A DNA stretch of 35,366 nucleotides from Lachnospiraceae bacterium (GTDB lineage Bacteria; Bacillota; Clostridia; Lachnospirales; Lachnospiraceae). The notes beneath the pieces were generated by a model that was not told where the DNA came from, did no database searches, and was given only the letters and a program-made list of their open reading frames with translations. Position numbers and translations under genes: made by a program. Shown in pieces: positions 1 to 9,900 of this stretch. Position 1 is the first letter of the stretch. Every line of letters starts with the position of its first letter. The DNA lies in NCBI GenBank assembly GCA_017469275.1, contig JAFUGT010000053.1, positions 1 through 35,366 of the forward strand. The letters are read 5' to 3'.

Positions 1-189
1 ATACATGACCGAATGCCTCTTGTATTACCGGAAGACAAAATAAGTGCCTGGATTAATCCGAAGACCGCCCCAGGCACTTTATTACAATATTCCATTAATG
101 ATATGATTGCAGAAAAGGTTATTTTTCCGGCTGATACATCTTCCTTACTTGACAGTCACACTTACCTTCTTAGCATATCCGTTTCTTGA
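1..189 (+). CDS. yedK: SRAP family protein (YedK/HMCES-like), C-terminal end only
   Basis: Frame 1 is open from the first base to a TGA at 187-189 and gives about 62 residues beginning IHDRMPLVLPEDKISAWINP. The H-x-R-M-P motif followed by a W-x-x-P segment is the C-terminal signature of SOS-response-associated peptidases (SRAP). In this family the His of that motif helps form or resolve the thiazolidine cross-link between the N-terminal Cys2 and abasic sites in single-stranded DNA. The N-terminal two thirds, including Cys2, lie outside the window. The family normally ends about 20 residues after the W-x-x-P segment, at roughly AEKV. The extra tail of about 21 residues here is read from DNA that also encodes the end of the converging adhesin gene, so the two genes overlap by 45 nt. 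The assignment rests on motif recognition only. Confidence 0.75.
   Translation: MHDRMPLVLPEDKISAWINPKTAPGTLLQYSINDMIAEKVIFPADTSSLLDSHTYLLSISVS
42..79 (-). terminator. Hairpin downstream of adhesin 1
   Basis: Arms at 42-51 (AAGTGCCTGG) and 70-79 (CCAGGCACTT) form a perfect 10-bp stem with an 18-nt loop. On the minus strand the stem is followed by ATTTTGTC. It lies about 65 nt past the adhesin stop codon and fits an intrinsic terminator with a modest U-tract. It sits inside the coding region of the plus-strand SRAP gene. Confidence 0.6.
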
Positions 190-735
190 ATATACATAAA
201 TTGTACAGCTTCCCTTGCCGACTGCTTTGATTTTTCCTTTAGAACTTACAGTCGCAACATTCTTATCAGACGAAGCATACCTGAACTCTTTTGCATGTGC
301 ATCAGAAAGCTGCTTCTTACCTTTCGCAACAAGAACAGTCTTTGCTTTAATCTTAGAAGTCTTTCCTTTCTTCAAGGTAATCTTTGTACCTGATTTTATT
401 TTGATACTCTTAGCATTAGTGTACCTGGTATTTTTTCTTCCAACCACATGTCCCGTGATCGTCTTAGCAAGCGTAACTTTTTTACCGTCTACTACCTTAT
501 ATGCCACCACATATATCTTGTAATTCTTCTTAAGATTAAGCTTTTTACCATTAATCTTTGTCACCGTGGCCTTTACTGTATTACCATTCACGGTTTTTTC
601 CGGTGTTGACGAGAAGTTTCTGCCACAATACTGTACGAATACATCATAATTTTCAGCCTTATCCACTTTGCCCCATATTACATTTAGCTTAGAGCCTGTC
701 TGGTCTATCTTAAGTCCCTCATTAAGCGCCAAAGT
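145..735 (-). repeat. C-terminal module repeat, copy 1 (partner at 34206-34800)
   Basis: The last ~195 codons of this gene closely match those of the gene at the right edge at protein level (shared TITGHVVGRKNT, HAKEFRYAS, CTIYVY and RNGYAKK blocks) and clearly at DNA level, for example CTTTTGCATGTGCAT in both. Both copies have the same orientation. Confidence 0.8.
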
Positions 736-3700
736 ATTAGCCTCGAGAACCTCCGGTGCAACCGTCATCGCCCTTGCCTTAATGGCTTCGTCCGTATAAG
801 CCAGTGTCATCAGGCATAATTTGTCAGTTTCAAATGATAAATTGTATGCATTGTCAACTTTACAAGGTATCTCATAAGCACTCAATGCACCTGTGGTCTT
901 GTCCGTATGAGATGCGATAACTCTAAAGCTTCTATTCTTTGCCCTCAATTTCTCAGGAAGAGGGAAGCTTATTTTAATCTTTGATGCAAATTCAGTAAGC
1001 CCTGTTTTTACATTACTGCCTGACACAACCTTATACATATCACAGTCAAAATAGTAATATTCCTCATCATTTTTAACAAGCTCGGAAAGTTTGGCTTTAG
1101 CTGAATCAGCAGCTTTATCCGTACCTTCCTTGGAAGTGTTTTCTTTTAGCTCAAGAACAATATCCGTAGTCTTTGCGCTGGAGAGCATCTCAACAATCTC
1201 CGTAGGCGTAAGTGCGAGCTTAAGTACTTCTGCCTTGTCGGTATCAAGTTTTGAATCCATACCCTTTACTATAACATTAGCCCCACCGGTGCGTGTACTG
1301 TCATTACCGGCTTGTAACGCATCATTTAGTATCTTGGTTGTTGCCTTATTATCTTTCAAAATAAATGCCATCTTTTCAGGAGTTACAGCATTATCATAGA
1401 GAACACTTCCCTTTTCCGCATTCTCTTTCTTATTATTTTTGATGTACGCAACGACCTCTTCAACCGTCTCTTTACTGCCGCCATAGGTAACTTCAGAAGC
1501 ATCCGTAATGACAATCTCTCCGCCTTCTGCTTCCTTAACTACCATCTGCGTGATATCACCTTTGGCATCAACAGTAGTGGCTACGGTGCGCTCCTCTTTT
1601 CCGACATCATTATAACTTGTCTCATTATATGTCACAGAACCGTCTTTGTTAGTCACCTGTTCAACAGTACTGTTAACAATATTGATATTTGAAGTAAATG
1701 TCGCCGAAAGCGATTTCCTGTCAACAACATAATTATCGCCATCTCTTCCACCAAGGACAACATCTGTTATGGTAATCTTCTTAGCTTCTCCGGATTCACC
1801 ATCAGTATATGTTCCCTTCACCTTAATAGACACATTATCATCTTCAAGCTTGCCTTCAGTAACAACTTCATCATCCGCAAATGTTACCTGATCAGTTCCG
1901 TCATATACTTTATCAACAGGCTTAAGACCGGTTATTGTGAGTACTCTTTTGTTGATATCCGCAATACACTCTGTCTGCTGACCTTCCTCTGCAAGCTCGT
2001 AATTAGCTGCATCCTTACCCGTAAGCTGCATACCCTTTATAGCTACTTTCTTACCGGTACCTACATACTCATCCTCATAGACACCTGTTGCAGATACAGA
2101 AACCCTGTCACCCTCTGCAACTCCGCTGATAACTGCATCTTTGAGATTAAGTTCCGCCGTAGCCTTGCCGTCATATTCCCTGCTTTCGGCTGTGATTCCA
2201 CTCACCAATACCGAAGCCGCCTTGATATCAGCCTTGCACTCTGTCTGTTGTCCTGTCTTAGCAAGCACATAATTAGCAGCATCCTCTCCTGCAAGAGTTA
2301 TCTTAGATATACTGACTGTCTTGTCGCTTCCGCTATCCTTGCCGGAGAATTCACCTTCTGCCGCAACAGTCAGCTTATCATTCTCAACAAGACCTGTAAT
2401 AACAATCTTGTCATAAGTAAATTCCGCCTCGGTTTTACCATCATAGCCCTTATCCTTGGCCTCAATACCGCTTACAGTAATTTCTTTTGCAGTGACTTTC
2501 GCCATACATTCTGTCTGCTGACCTTCTCCTGCCAGAACATAGTTAGCCTTGTCCTCACCTGCAAGCTCAATATCATTTATTGCAACACTCTTATCTACGC
2601 CCACATTCTTATCTGCGAGAGCACCTGTAGCAGTAAATGATAACTTATCATTTTCAACTTTATTGCCGATTGCAGCTGCTGCATAATCAAACTCTACATC
2701 AGTTGTTCCATCATATACCTTATCTTTGACGGTTATCCCTGATATAGTAACCGGTCTTGGCGTGATACTTGCCTTTAATGAATCTGTCTTAAAGTCTGTA
2801 AGATTGAGTTCATAGTTGTCGGCATCTGCGCCGGAAAGCTGTATTGATTTCTTATCAACTATTATATCTTTATCTTTGCCAATATTCTTATCGACAAAGC
2901 CGCCTTTAACTACCACATCCAGCACATCATCGTCAATCTTACCGCCAATAATAATCTTATCTTTATCCAAAGTAACATCTGTGGTTCCGTCATATACCTT
3001 ATCAGAAGCTGATATTTGGCTAATGGTCACTGGTCTCTTAGTTATACTTGCGGTTGTAGAATACTGTTGCCCCTTAGCTGCAAGCTCATACTTACCTGCA
3101 TCCTTACCGGTCAACTCAAGCTCGGATATTGCAACTCGTTTATCCTTTCCCACATTCTTATCAACAAATGTTCCGGTAGCATTAACACTTACTGTGTCTC
3201 CTTCCAATTTTCCGGTATAAGTCACTTTTGAAAAATCGAGTGTTGCGGAATTATTACCATTGTAAGCCCTGTCAACAGCTTTGATTCCACTTATTATAAT
3301 CTGTGGCTTAGTGACATTGGCACTACAGGTGGTCTGATTTCCATTCGCAGCAATCTCATAATTATCGGCATCGTCACCTGTCAATTTCATATCCGTTATG
3401 CTGACAGTTTTGCTATCTCCTATCTCTGCATCAGCAAAAGCGCCGCTTGCCGTAACGGAAAGTTTATCGCCCTCAATCTTTCCTGTAATAACAGCCTTAG
3501 AAGTATCAAGTGTTGCTGCATTTGTTCCATCATAAGGCTTACTATTAGCGGTTATGCCGCTTACGGTAACTGACTTCTTTGTTATATCTGCCTTACAAGA
3601 TGTCTGCTGTCCTGTCTCTGCAAGCTTATAATTTTTTAACACGTCTTCGGCACCGCTTAGCTTAATATCAGATATGATGACTTCCTTATTTGTTCCGACA

Positions 3701-6700
3701 TTCTTGTCTTTAAATGCACCTGCAGCTGATAAGGTAACGACATCTTCTCCAACCTTCCAAGCAGAAGCAGCGGGATAATTAAGTGTTGCTTCTGTTGTTC
3801 CGTTATAAATTCTGCTATTTGCAGTTATACCATCTATTGTTATTGTCTTAGGAGTTATTGTGAGGGAACCCATATCTCCTTTCGCTAATAGGTAATTAGC
3901 TGATATGTCCTTATCACCATTTTTAATTGATATATCTGCGTATTTATAAATACCAACGACATCACCCGGTTTTCTTGTGACAGATACCGTATCACTATCT
4001 GTAGCAAGCGAACCGTAAGATATTACACAGTCTTCTTTCGTAATAGCAGGATCTTCCGAGCCGTATTCTTTGGTCTTATCTTTTATTCCGATTGTTATAG
4101 GTTTTTGATATATAATAACCTGCTCTGAACCTGTGAAAGGTTCTAATCCTTCCTTTGATACTTTATAATATACTGTGTAGGTACCTGCATCAGTATATTT
4201 GATAGGAGTTTCAGTATATGTACCGGTTTCAGTATCACAATATTTTACAGTAGTATCATCCGGTTTAACAACTGTTATGCCATGAGGCTGTCCATCATAT
4301 TCATCTTCATATCCGGAAGCTTCCACACCCATAACCTTTGTCTCTTCCCATACGGCATAAAGAGTTGTGTCTTTACCTATTTTGAATGTTTGTCCGGCTT
4401 CATATTTCACATAACCGTCAGCAGTTGCGTCAGTTCCCGTAGCCCATCCGCCAAATTTATAATCTGTCTTTCGCACATCCAACGACGTTTTGACAGTCAC
4501 GGTTGTATTAGACGGCAAATAAACTTCTTTAGCCGGTGCACCCGTTATGTTTTCACCATCATAAAAATCTCCGCCGTTAGCATCATATTTTAAAATGTAT
4601 GCTTCACCAAGCTTTGCCTCTTTCGTTGTATTATCACCCTCTGATAATACCTTAATCTTACTGTCTCCGTCATATGAAAAATACTTGGAAGGGTCAGAAG
4701 AGGAATTATATGTGCCAAAGCCGCTTGTAAAGGTATAAGGTGTACTGCCTACTACTGTCACTCCTATTCTGGCACCATCTAATTCTCCGACAACATTTAT
4801 TTTCTTACCATTTGTTAAGCTGACATTAGAATCAACATTAATATCTTTATTATCACTATTTTTATATATTTTCTTATTATCTGTTATCTGTGCCTTCCCG
4901 GATACATTGAACGTTCCCGTTCCACTTACATACGAAACACCACCCACACTTTCTGAAACTGTCGTTGTTCCTGATATGGCTGCATTAGATGTTATCTTTC
5001 CACCACTCATGTTAAATGTTCCGCCATCTATTGAAACCGCTCCCGCATCATCAGCTGAACCACCTGTAGCACTATTATTCTTAATTGTACCACCGGTCAT
5101 ATTAAATGTTGCGCCTGTACCAATATATACGCCTGCACCTTTTTTACCTGAACCGGATTCATTACCGATTATTGTGCCACCTTCCATTGTGACACTTCCG
5201 GCAGTAATATTAATTCCTGCTCCATTACTTGCATTACCGCCTGTGATATATCCTCCGGTAAAGTTCTTATATCCTTCCTCAGTAGTATTGTCATCAACTG
5301 TTGCCTTATTATTGGCAGTTGTGTACTTGTGTGAAACTTCCGGGCTGCTATCAACAATTTTTAGCTCCGTTAGCTCCGTACCACTATTCGACACGGTTAT
5401 TACACTGCCACCACCTGTTTTAATTATTCCGTAACCGTTAAGGTCAAGAACCTTCTTACCTGTAACAGTAAACGTACTTGTCGGTGTATAATTGTCATAT
5501 AATCTGAGTGTAGTATTATCATCCCATTCATTAATTGCTGCGGGTATATCAGAATATTTCTTCGTAGTATCCCCATTAATTATACAGGCTTTGACATCAG
5601 GATTTTTAAGCTTGGCTGTATCTGTCAAACTATTGCTATCAGATTCGCCACTATCACCATAGGTTTCATCACCGTATTCGACGAAGTAACCTTTCGCACT
5701 ATAACTACTTGTAGAACCTTCATTCCAATAAGGAATATCGTTCCAACTGTACTCTGATGGTCCGCTACTTTGATACCCTGTTCCAAACGGCAATGTTGTT
5801 AAAGCATTTTCATCACTTCTTTCTGTATAATTAGCACTGTTACTTGGTTCACCGCCTGTTCCCCAATTGAAATAATAGCCGGCATTTTTCGAATCATTAT
5901 CCGAAGTATCAGTTTTTACGTAGGATGTATAAAACTTCTCTCCTGACTCAGGACCACATGCCCAATACCAATATTTTTCACTGTAAGCCATCGGAAGATA
6001 ATCACGATTATGGCTATCATCATATTTTTTAGCTTCATTAATTGCAGCAACATCATAAACGGAATACATATCTTCTGTCCCTGATGCCTTAATAGTTGTA
6101 CCACCAAGCCACCCTACATTTTTAGAAGAATTATATATAAACTTATCTTCTTCAAGACTGGTAATTGTAGCAAGATAACCTTTTCTACCGGCATAAGTCA
6201 TATTTTTTGCTGCGTTATAACCATCAAACCAACTTCTGTTATTTGACTCAAATGGTACATACTGATAATAATGTCCGGTTCCCTCAAAATAAAATGTCTT
6301 ATTATCTATAACTATATCTGAAATTGTGACCATAATAGTCTGTCCCAGATGATTCGCACTGCCCGTAAAAGAGATCTTTTTAACATATTTTGCAATTTCA
6401 GAAGGTGTCTTTCCGCCTTCCATATTAATAACTGTCGAATAATTAGTGCTGGCACTATCACTCTTAACAAATCCGTCTACCTCAGGCAATGTCAATGATT
6501 CTCCACTGACAGGAGCCTCGCCATAAGCTATAAGCAGGCTTTTATATTTTTCAGTTTCTGAACCGGTGGCTTGATCAAATTTACCATCTGTATAGTTAAA
6601 CGCTCCAAGTGTAAAGCTTTCACCCTCCGCATATGTTGTGTTGCCCACACATAAACACATACCGGCAGTAAGCGCCAGCGCAATCAGAAAACTCAATATC

Positions 6701-6729
6701 TTCCTTCCATAATATTTTCCATGCTTCAT
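145..6729 (-). CDS. Giant secreted surface protein: lectin-like, beta-helix, InlB, MBG and eight YDG repeats
   Basis: This 2194-residue secreted protein is probably an adhesin. I chose the ATG at 6729 because GGGAGG lies 8 nt upstream and the protein then opens with a clean signal peptide (Lys/Arg-rich start, hydrophobic core, cleavage near TTYA-E). The visible order is: a C-type-lectin-like domain at about 150-346 (WFDGYNAAK, GYLATITSLEE, GGEPSN, WNDIPYW, GYFVEYGD); a Gly/Thr/Asn-rich beta-helix-like region at 380-690 with GGTFNMSGG rungs; one InlB/Flg_new repeat (YDANGG to YAVWEE) at 713-795; an MBG-like domain at 803-960; eight YDG repeats of about 88 residues at 966-1680; a region of unknown type at 1680-1990; and an Fn3-like plus lysine-rich Big_2-like C-terminus. 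No LPXTG, SLH or transmembrane tail is visible, so the basic C-terminal module may hold it to the wall (inference). The ligand is unknown. Confidence 0.85.
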   Translation of the reverse strand: MKHGKYYGRKILSFLIALALTAGMCLCVGNTTYAEGESFTLGAFNYTDGKFDQATGSETEKYKSLLIAYGEAPVSGESLTLPEVDGFVKSDSASTNYSTVINMEGGKTPSEIAKYVKKISFTGSANHLGQTIMVTISDIVIDNKTFYFEGTGHYYQYVPFESNNRSWFDGYNAAKNMTYAGRKGYLATITSLEEDKFIYNSSKNVGWLGGTTIKASGTEDMYSVYDVAAINEAKKYDDSHNRDYLPMAYSEKYWYWACGPESGEKFYTSYVKTDTSDNDSKNAGYYFNWGTGGEPSNSANYTERSDENALTTLPFGTGYQSSGPSEYSWNDIPYWNEGSTSSYSAKGYFVEYGDETYGDSGESDSNSLTDTAKLKNPDVKACIINGDTTKKYSDIPAAINEWDDNTTLRLYDNYTPTSTFTVTGKKVLDLNGYGIIKTGGGSVITVSNSGTELTELKIVDSSPEVSHKYTTANNKATVDDNTTEEGYKNFTGGYITGGNASNGAGINITAGSVTMEGGTIIGNESGSGKKGAGVYIGTGATFNMTGGTIKNNSATGGSADDAGAVSIDGGTFNMSGGKITSNAAISGTTTVSESVGGVSYVSGTGTFNVSGKAQITDNKKIYKNSDNKDINVDSNVSLTNGKKINVVGELDGARIGVTVVGSTPYTFTSGFGTYNSSSDPSKYFSYDGDSKIKVLSEGDNTTKEAKLGEAYILKYDANGGDFYDGENITGAPAKEVYLPSNTTVTVKTSLDVRKTDYKFGGWATGTDATADGYVKYEAGQTFKIGKDTTLYAVWEETKVMGVEASGYEDEYDGQPHGITVVKPDDTTVKYCDTETGTYTETPIKYTDAGTYTVYYKVSKEGLEPFTGSEQVIIYQKPITIGIKDKTKEYGSEDPAITKEDCVISYGSLATDSDTVSVTRKPGDVVGIYKYADISIKNGDKDISANYLLAKGDMGSLTITPKTITIDGITANSRIYNGTTEATLNYPAASAWKVGEDVVTLSAAGAFKDKNVGTNKEVIISDIKLSGAEDVLKNYKLAETGQQTSCKADITKKSVTVSGITANSKPYDGTNAATLDTSKAVITGKIEGDKLSVTASGAFADAEIGDSKTVSITDMKLTGDDADNYEIAANGNQTTCSANVTKPQIIISGIKAVDRAYNGNNSATLDFSKVTYTGKLEGDTVSVNATGTFVDKNVGKDKRVAISELELTGKDAGKYELAAKGQQYSTTASITKRPVTISQISASDKVYDGTTDVTLDKDKIIIGGKIDDDVLDVVVKGGFVDKNIGKDKDIIVDKKSIQLSGADADNYELNLTDFKTDSLKASITPRPVTISGITVKDKVYDGTTDVEFDYAAAAIGNKVENDKLSFTATGALADKNVGVDKSVAINDIELAGEDKANYVLAGEGQQTECMAKVTAKEITVSGIEAKDKGYDGKTEAEFTYDKIVITGLVENDKLTVAAEGEFSGKDSGSDKTVSISKITLAGEDAANYVLAKTGQQTECKADIKAASVLVSGITAESREYDGKATAELNLKDAVISGVAEGDRVSVSATGVYEDEYVGTGKKVAIKGMQLTGKDAANYELAEEGQQTECIADINKRVLTITGLKPVDKVYDGTDQVTFADDEVVTEGKLEDDNVSIKVKGTYTDGESGEAKKITITDVVLGGRDGDNYVVDRKSLSATFTSNINIVNSTVEQVTNKDGSVTYNETSYNDVGKEERTVATTVDAKGDITQMVVKEAEGGEIVITDASEVTYGGSKETVEEVVAYIKNNKKENAEKGSVLYDNAVTPEKMAFILKDNKATTKILNDALQAGNDSTRTGGANVIVKGMDSKLDTDKAEVLKLALTPTEIVEMLSSAKTTDIVLELKENTSKEGTDKAADSAKAKLSELVKNDEEYYYFDCDMYKVVSGSNVKTGLTEFASKIKISFPLPEKLRAKNRSFRVIASHTDKTTGALSAYEIPCKVDNAYNLSFETDKLCLMTLAYTDEAIKARAMTVAPEVLEANTLALNEGLKIDQTGSKLNVIWGKVDKAENYDVFVQYCGRNFSSTPEKTVNGNTVKATVTKINGKKLNLKKNYKIYVVAYKVVDGKKVTLAKTITGHVVGRKNTRYTNAKSIKIKSGTKITLKKGKTSKIKAKTVLVAKGKKQLSDAHAKEFRYASSDKNVATVSSKGKIKAVGKGSCTIYVYSRNGYAKKVSVTVK

Positions 6730-6824
6730 GTTATCTTCCTCCCGGTATATATAATAACGCAAGGGGATTATATATCCACCCCTGCAGAATACCTGTAATA
6801 TCCAAATAATGTTGTAGCCCGAAA

Positions 6825-6850
6825 GGCATTTGCTACTTACAGCAAATGCC
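6825..6850 (-). terminator. Hairpin between adhesin 2 and adhesin 1
   Basis: GGCATTTGCT (6825-6834) and AGCAAATGCC (6841-6850) form a perfect 10-bp stem with a 6-nt loop, extended by AAA/TTT pairs. On the minus strand it is followed by TTTCGG. It lies about 60 nt after the 3331-aa gene and about 95 nt before the start of the next gene. It probably ends or attenuates transcription between the two. The U-tract is short, so read-through is possible. Confidence 0.65.
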
Positions 6851-6911
6851 CTTTGAGCTTTCTTTGAACTGATTAATAATTAGTTAATTGTTGCTACATA
6901 TACAATTATTA

Positions 6912-9900
6912 TTAATTAGCAGGATAGGTTTCAGCATTATTCTTCATATCCTTGACAATTCCACCGTTGACAGGCTTGATTTTCATAAGCTCTGCATTAG
7001 TACCGCTTGCACCATAGTCTTTACCGGCTTCATCTGTTCCACCGGGCCATGTAGTATTGCTGAAGTTCTTGGTTGCTGTACCCTCGAATACAAGTACATT
7101 GGTTCCTTTACCGTCAACATACTTGACATCCGTAAGCGGCATATATTTTTCAAACTTAGTTGTATCAACCGTAGGATTGCTTACTGTTGCGAGAACCTCA
7201 TCATATATTACCGAGAATCTTACTTTATCTCCTGCCTTGTAATCGGCAGTTGCCGCAGGTGCGATTCCCACCTGATCAGGTCCCTTAGTATCATTGAAAC
7301 TGATACCGAAGTTATAGTAATCAAATACCCAGTCAACATCATCCGCATAGCCGCCGACTCTAATCTGACCCTTTAGATTATCCCATGTCAGATAGCTGCT
7401 CGTAGAAGTCCAGCCGCTCCATGTCCAATTTTCACCATTAGAAAGATTCAGGTAATTCGTAGGCAGGCTGATATCTCCAAGATAGCAGTGCATGTGGAAC
7501 TTGTCAGAACCATCATCATCTCGGCATCTTCCATGATATTGGTACTTGAATTTTACATCCCTATCGCCGATTGCCTGCTTCAGATAATTAGCTCGCTCAT
7601 CATACCTGTCATATATAGACTCTCCGGTCGTATAACCATTCTCTGGAACTGCGAACTTCTTATCACTATCATCCTCATTTTCGGTCATCGAATAGCAGGC
7701 ATAATGGTCAGAGTCATCACCGGACCAATCTTCAAGTCTTGCCGTAGACTGACCCGATCCAAATACTTTCGTAAAATCATTATAGACTGTCGAACCTATA
7801 ATATTAGCACTCGGCATTGTCATGGTCCTCTTAACTTCTCTGGTACCATATGTACCTGTTACGATACCGCCCACACTCTCTATACGATATAATTCAACCG
7901 TATAATACCTTATAGTTGTTCCGGTATAGTTATACTGATGAGCGAATGTACCATTGGTCTGTCCCGGTATTGAATCTCCATAATACCTGATTGCGGCTCG
8001 CTCCTTAGTAACCTTGAATTCCACGGATGCTTTACCGCTTGAATCTACAGTACCTGTGGTGCTCTCTGTATTAATCTTAACTGTCGGCTTCTCGTATTCT
8101 GCCGTTGGTTCTCCTTTGGCATCCTCGACCTTACCACCGAACAGTGCATATACACCATTACCACCTACATGCTTGAAGTTATTGGCAGAAGTTTTATTTT
8201 CCTCAGCGGCTCCGGCTCCTACGCCTGTAACCTCAACAGTTCCGCCTACGGCAGTACCGTTAACGGTACGGAAGTATACCCTCTGCTTATCCTGTGAAAC
8301 ATTAATTCCTGACGGAATAGAACGCGTTATTGTATATGTCGTTGATGTCGAGCCGTCATTTTCAGGCGTAGCTACCGGCGTTCCTTTTATTGAAAGGTCG
8401 AAGGTTCCTGCATAAGCCCACTTAGCTCTAAGGGTTATGTTGCCACTGATTCCCATAAGCTTAAGTTCAGCGCTTTCCACCTTGCCGTCAGCAGACAGAT
8501 TATTCTTAATCTCCGTATTATCTGTTCCAAGCTCCCATCCGACGAACTGATAACCATCCTCGATATCTGTCGGTGACTTAATCGTCGCATTAGGAGACTC
8601 TATATTGTAGCTTGTCGGGTTATCCGCACTATTACCACCGGCACCCACAGCAACAGACTCATAAGTGATGGTATATGTAATCGGACTCCATACAGCATAC
8701 AGGTTAGTTATACCATTATCTGTAAACAGCGGATGATTGCCCTTAGTAAACCGGTCACCGTCCTTATATTGTGCAGTTTCGGAATCGCCTGATTCAGCCC
8801 ATCCCATAAATGTATATCCGTCTCTTGTAAGTCCAAGTTCTGACTGAGTAAGCAGTGCCTTTGTTCCGTCATAGGTGAATACATTATCTTCACCGTTACC
8901 TTCGTAAAATTCTTTACTCGTATCAGAACCATTAATCGTAGCAGTGCCCTGATTGAAGTAATAGTTGATCTTATAGGTCTTCGCTATCCAGTGTGCGTAG
9001 AGGTCTACATCCTTCGCTACCGGATTAAGTTTCTCAACCGGCTGCGCTCCTGCAGTCTCCCATTCATTATCACTCAGATACCATCCGCCAAAGTCATATC
9101 CTGTACGTTTAGCAGGCGGCTGTACAACCATCGGGCTATCATCGACCTTCCAGGTTATTGCATCCATTGTAACATCATTCGGCAGATTGTGATAATTAGC
9201 CTTATATACATACTCTTCCCACTGTGCTACCAATGTATAATCCATTGCAGGCATAGTTGCAGGAAGCTTATCTATAATCTCATCTGTCTGGAGAACCTTC
9301 CAGCCTGTAAGTTTGTAACCTGTATATCTTGGCAATGTTACCTTTGAAAGGTCTGCTCCGCTCTCATAATTCTTAACAAGATATAATCCTGTTGAGCTGT
9401 AAAGTGAAAGTGTATATGTCTTAACCTCCCAGTTAGCCGTAAGAACCACATTCTCTGTCATATCCTCAGAAATCACATACTCTGTGGTAAGCTCTGTACT
9501 GTCTCCTACATTCCAGCCCAGGAATACATATCCGTCTTTTTCAGGGATCGTAATCGTCGCGCCTTCACCTATCTTATAGGTCTTCGGGAATGCAGATGCA
9601 TTGCTTACACCCTCAAGACCGTTATAGGTTATCTCTGCCTCCTGATATTTCCAACCTGCATACAGAACATGGTCTGTCTTGCCTTCCATAACAGTATCAG
9701 CCTTAATCTCTTTGCCATTTTCCTTAGCGTCGAACCAGCCGATGAATTCCGCATGGTCATTCGTTGCAGTCGGAAGCTCTCCGTACGCCTCTCCGTTTAA
9801 GACCTCACGTTCCATCTCACCTTCAAGCTCTCCGCCTAAAGGATCAAATGCTACCCTGTATTTGACCGGAGTCCATGATGCCTTAAAGCTGATATCTTCA

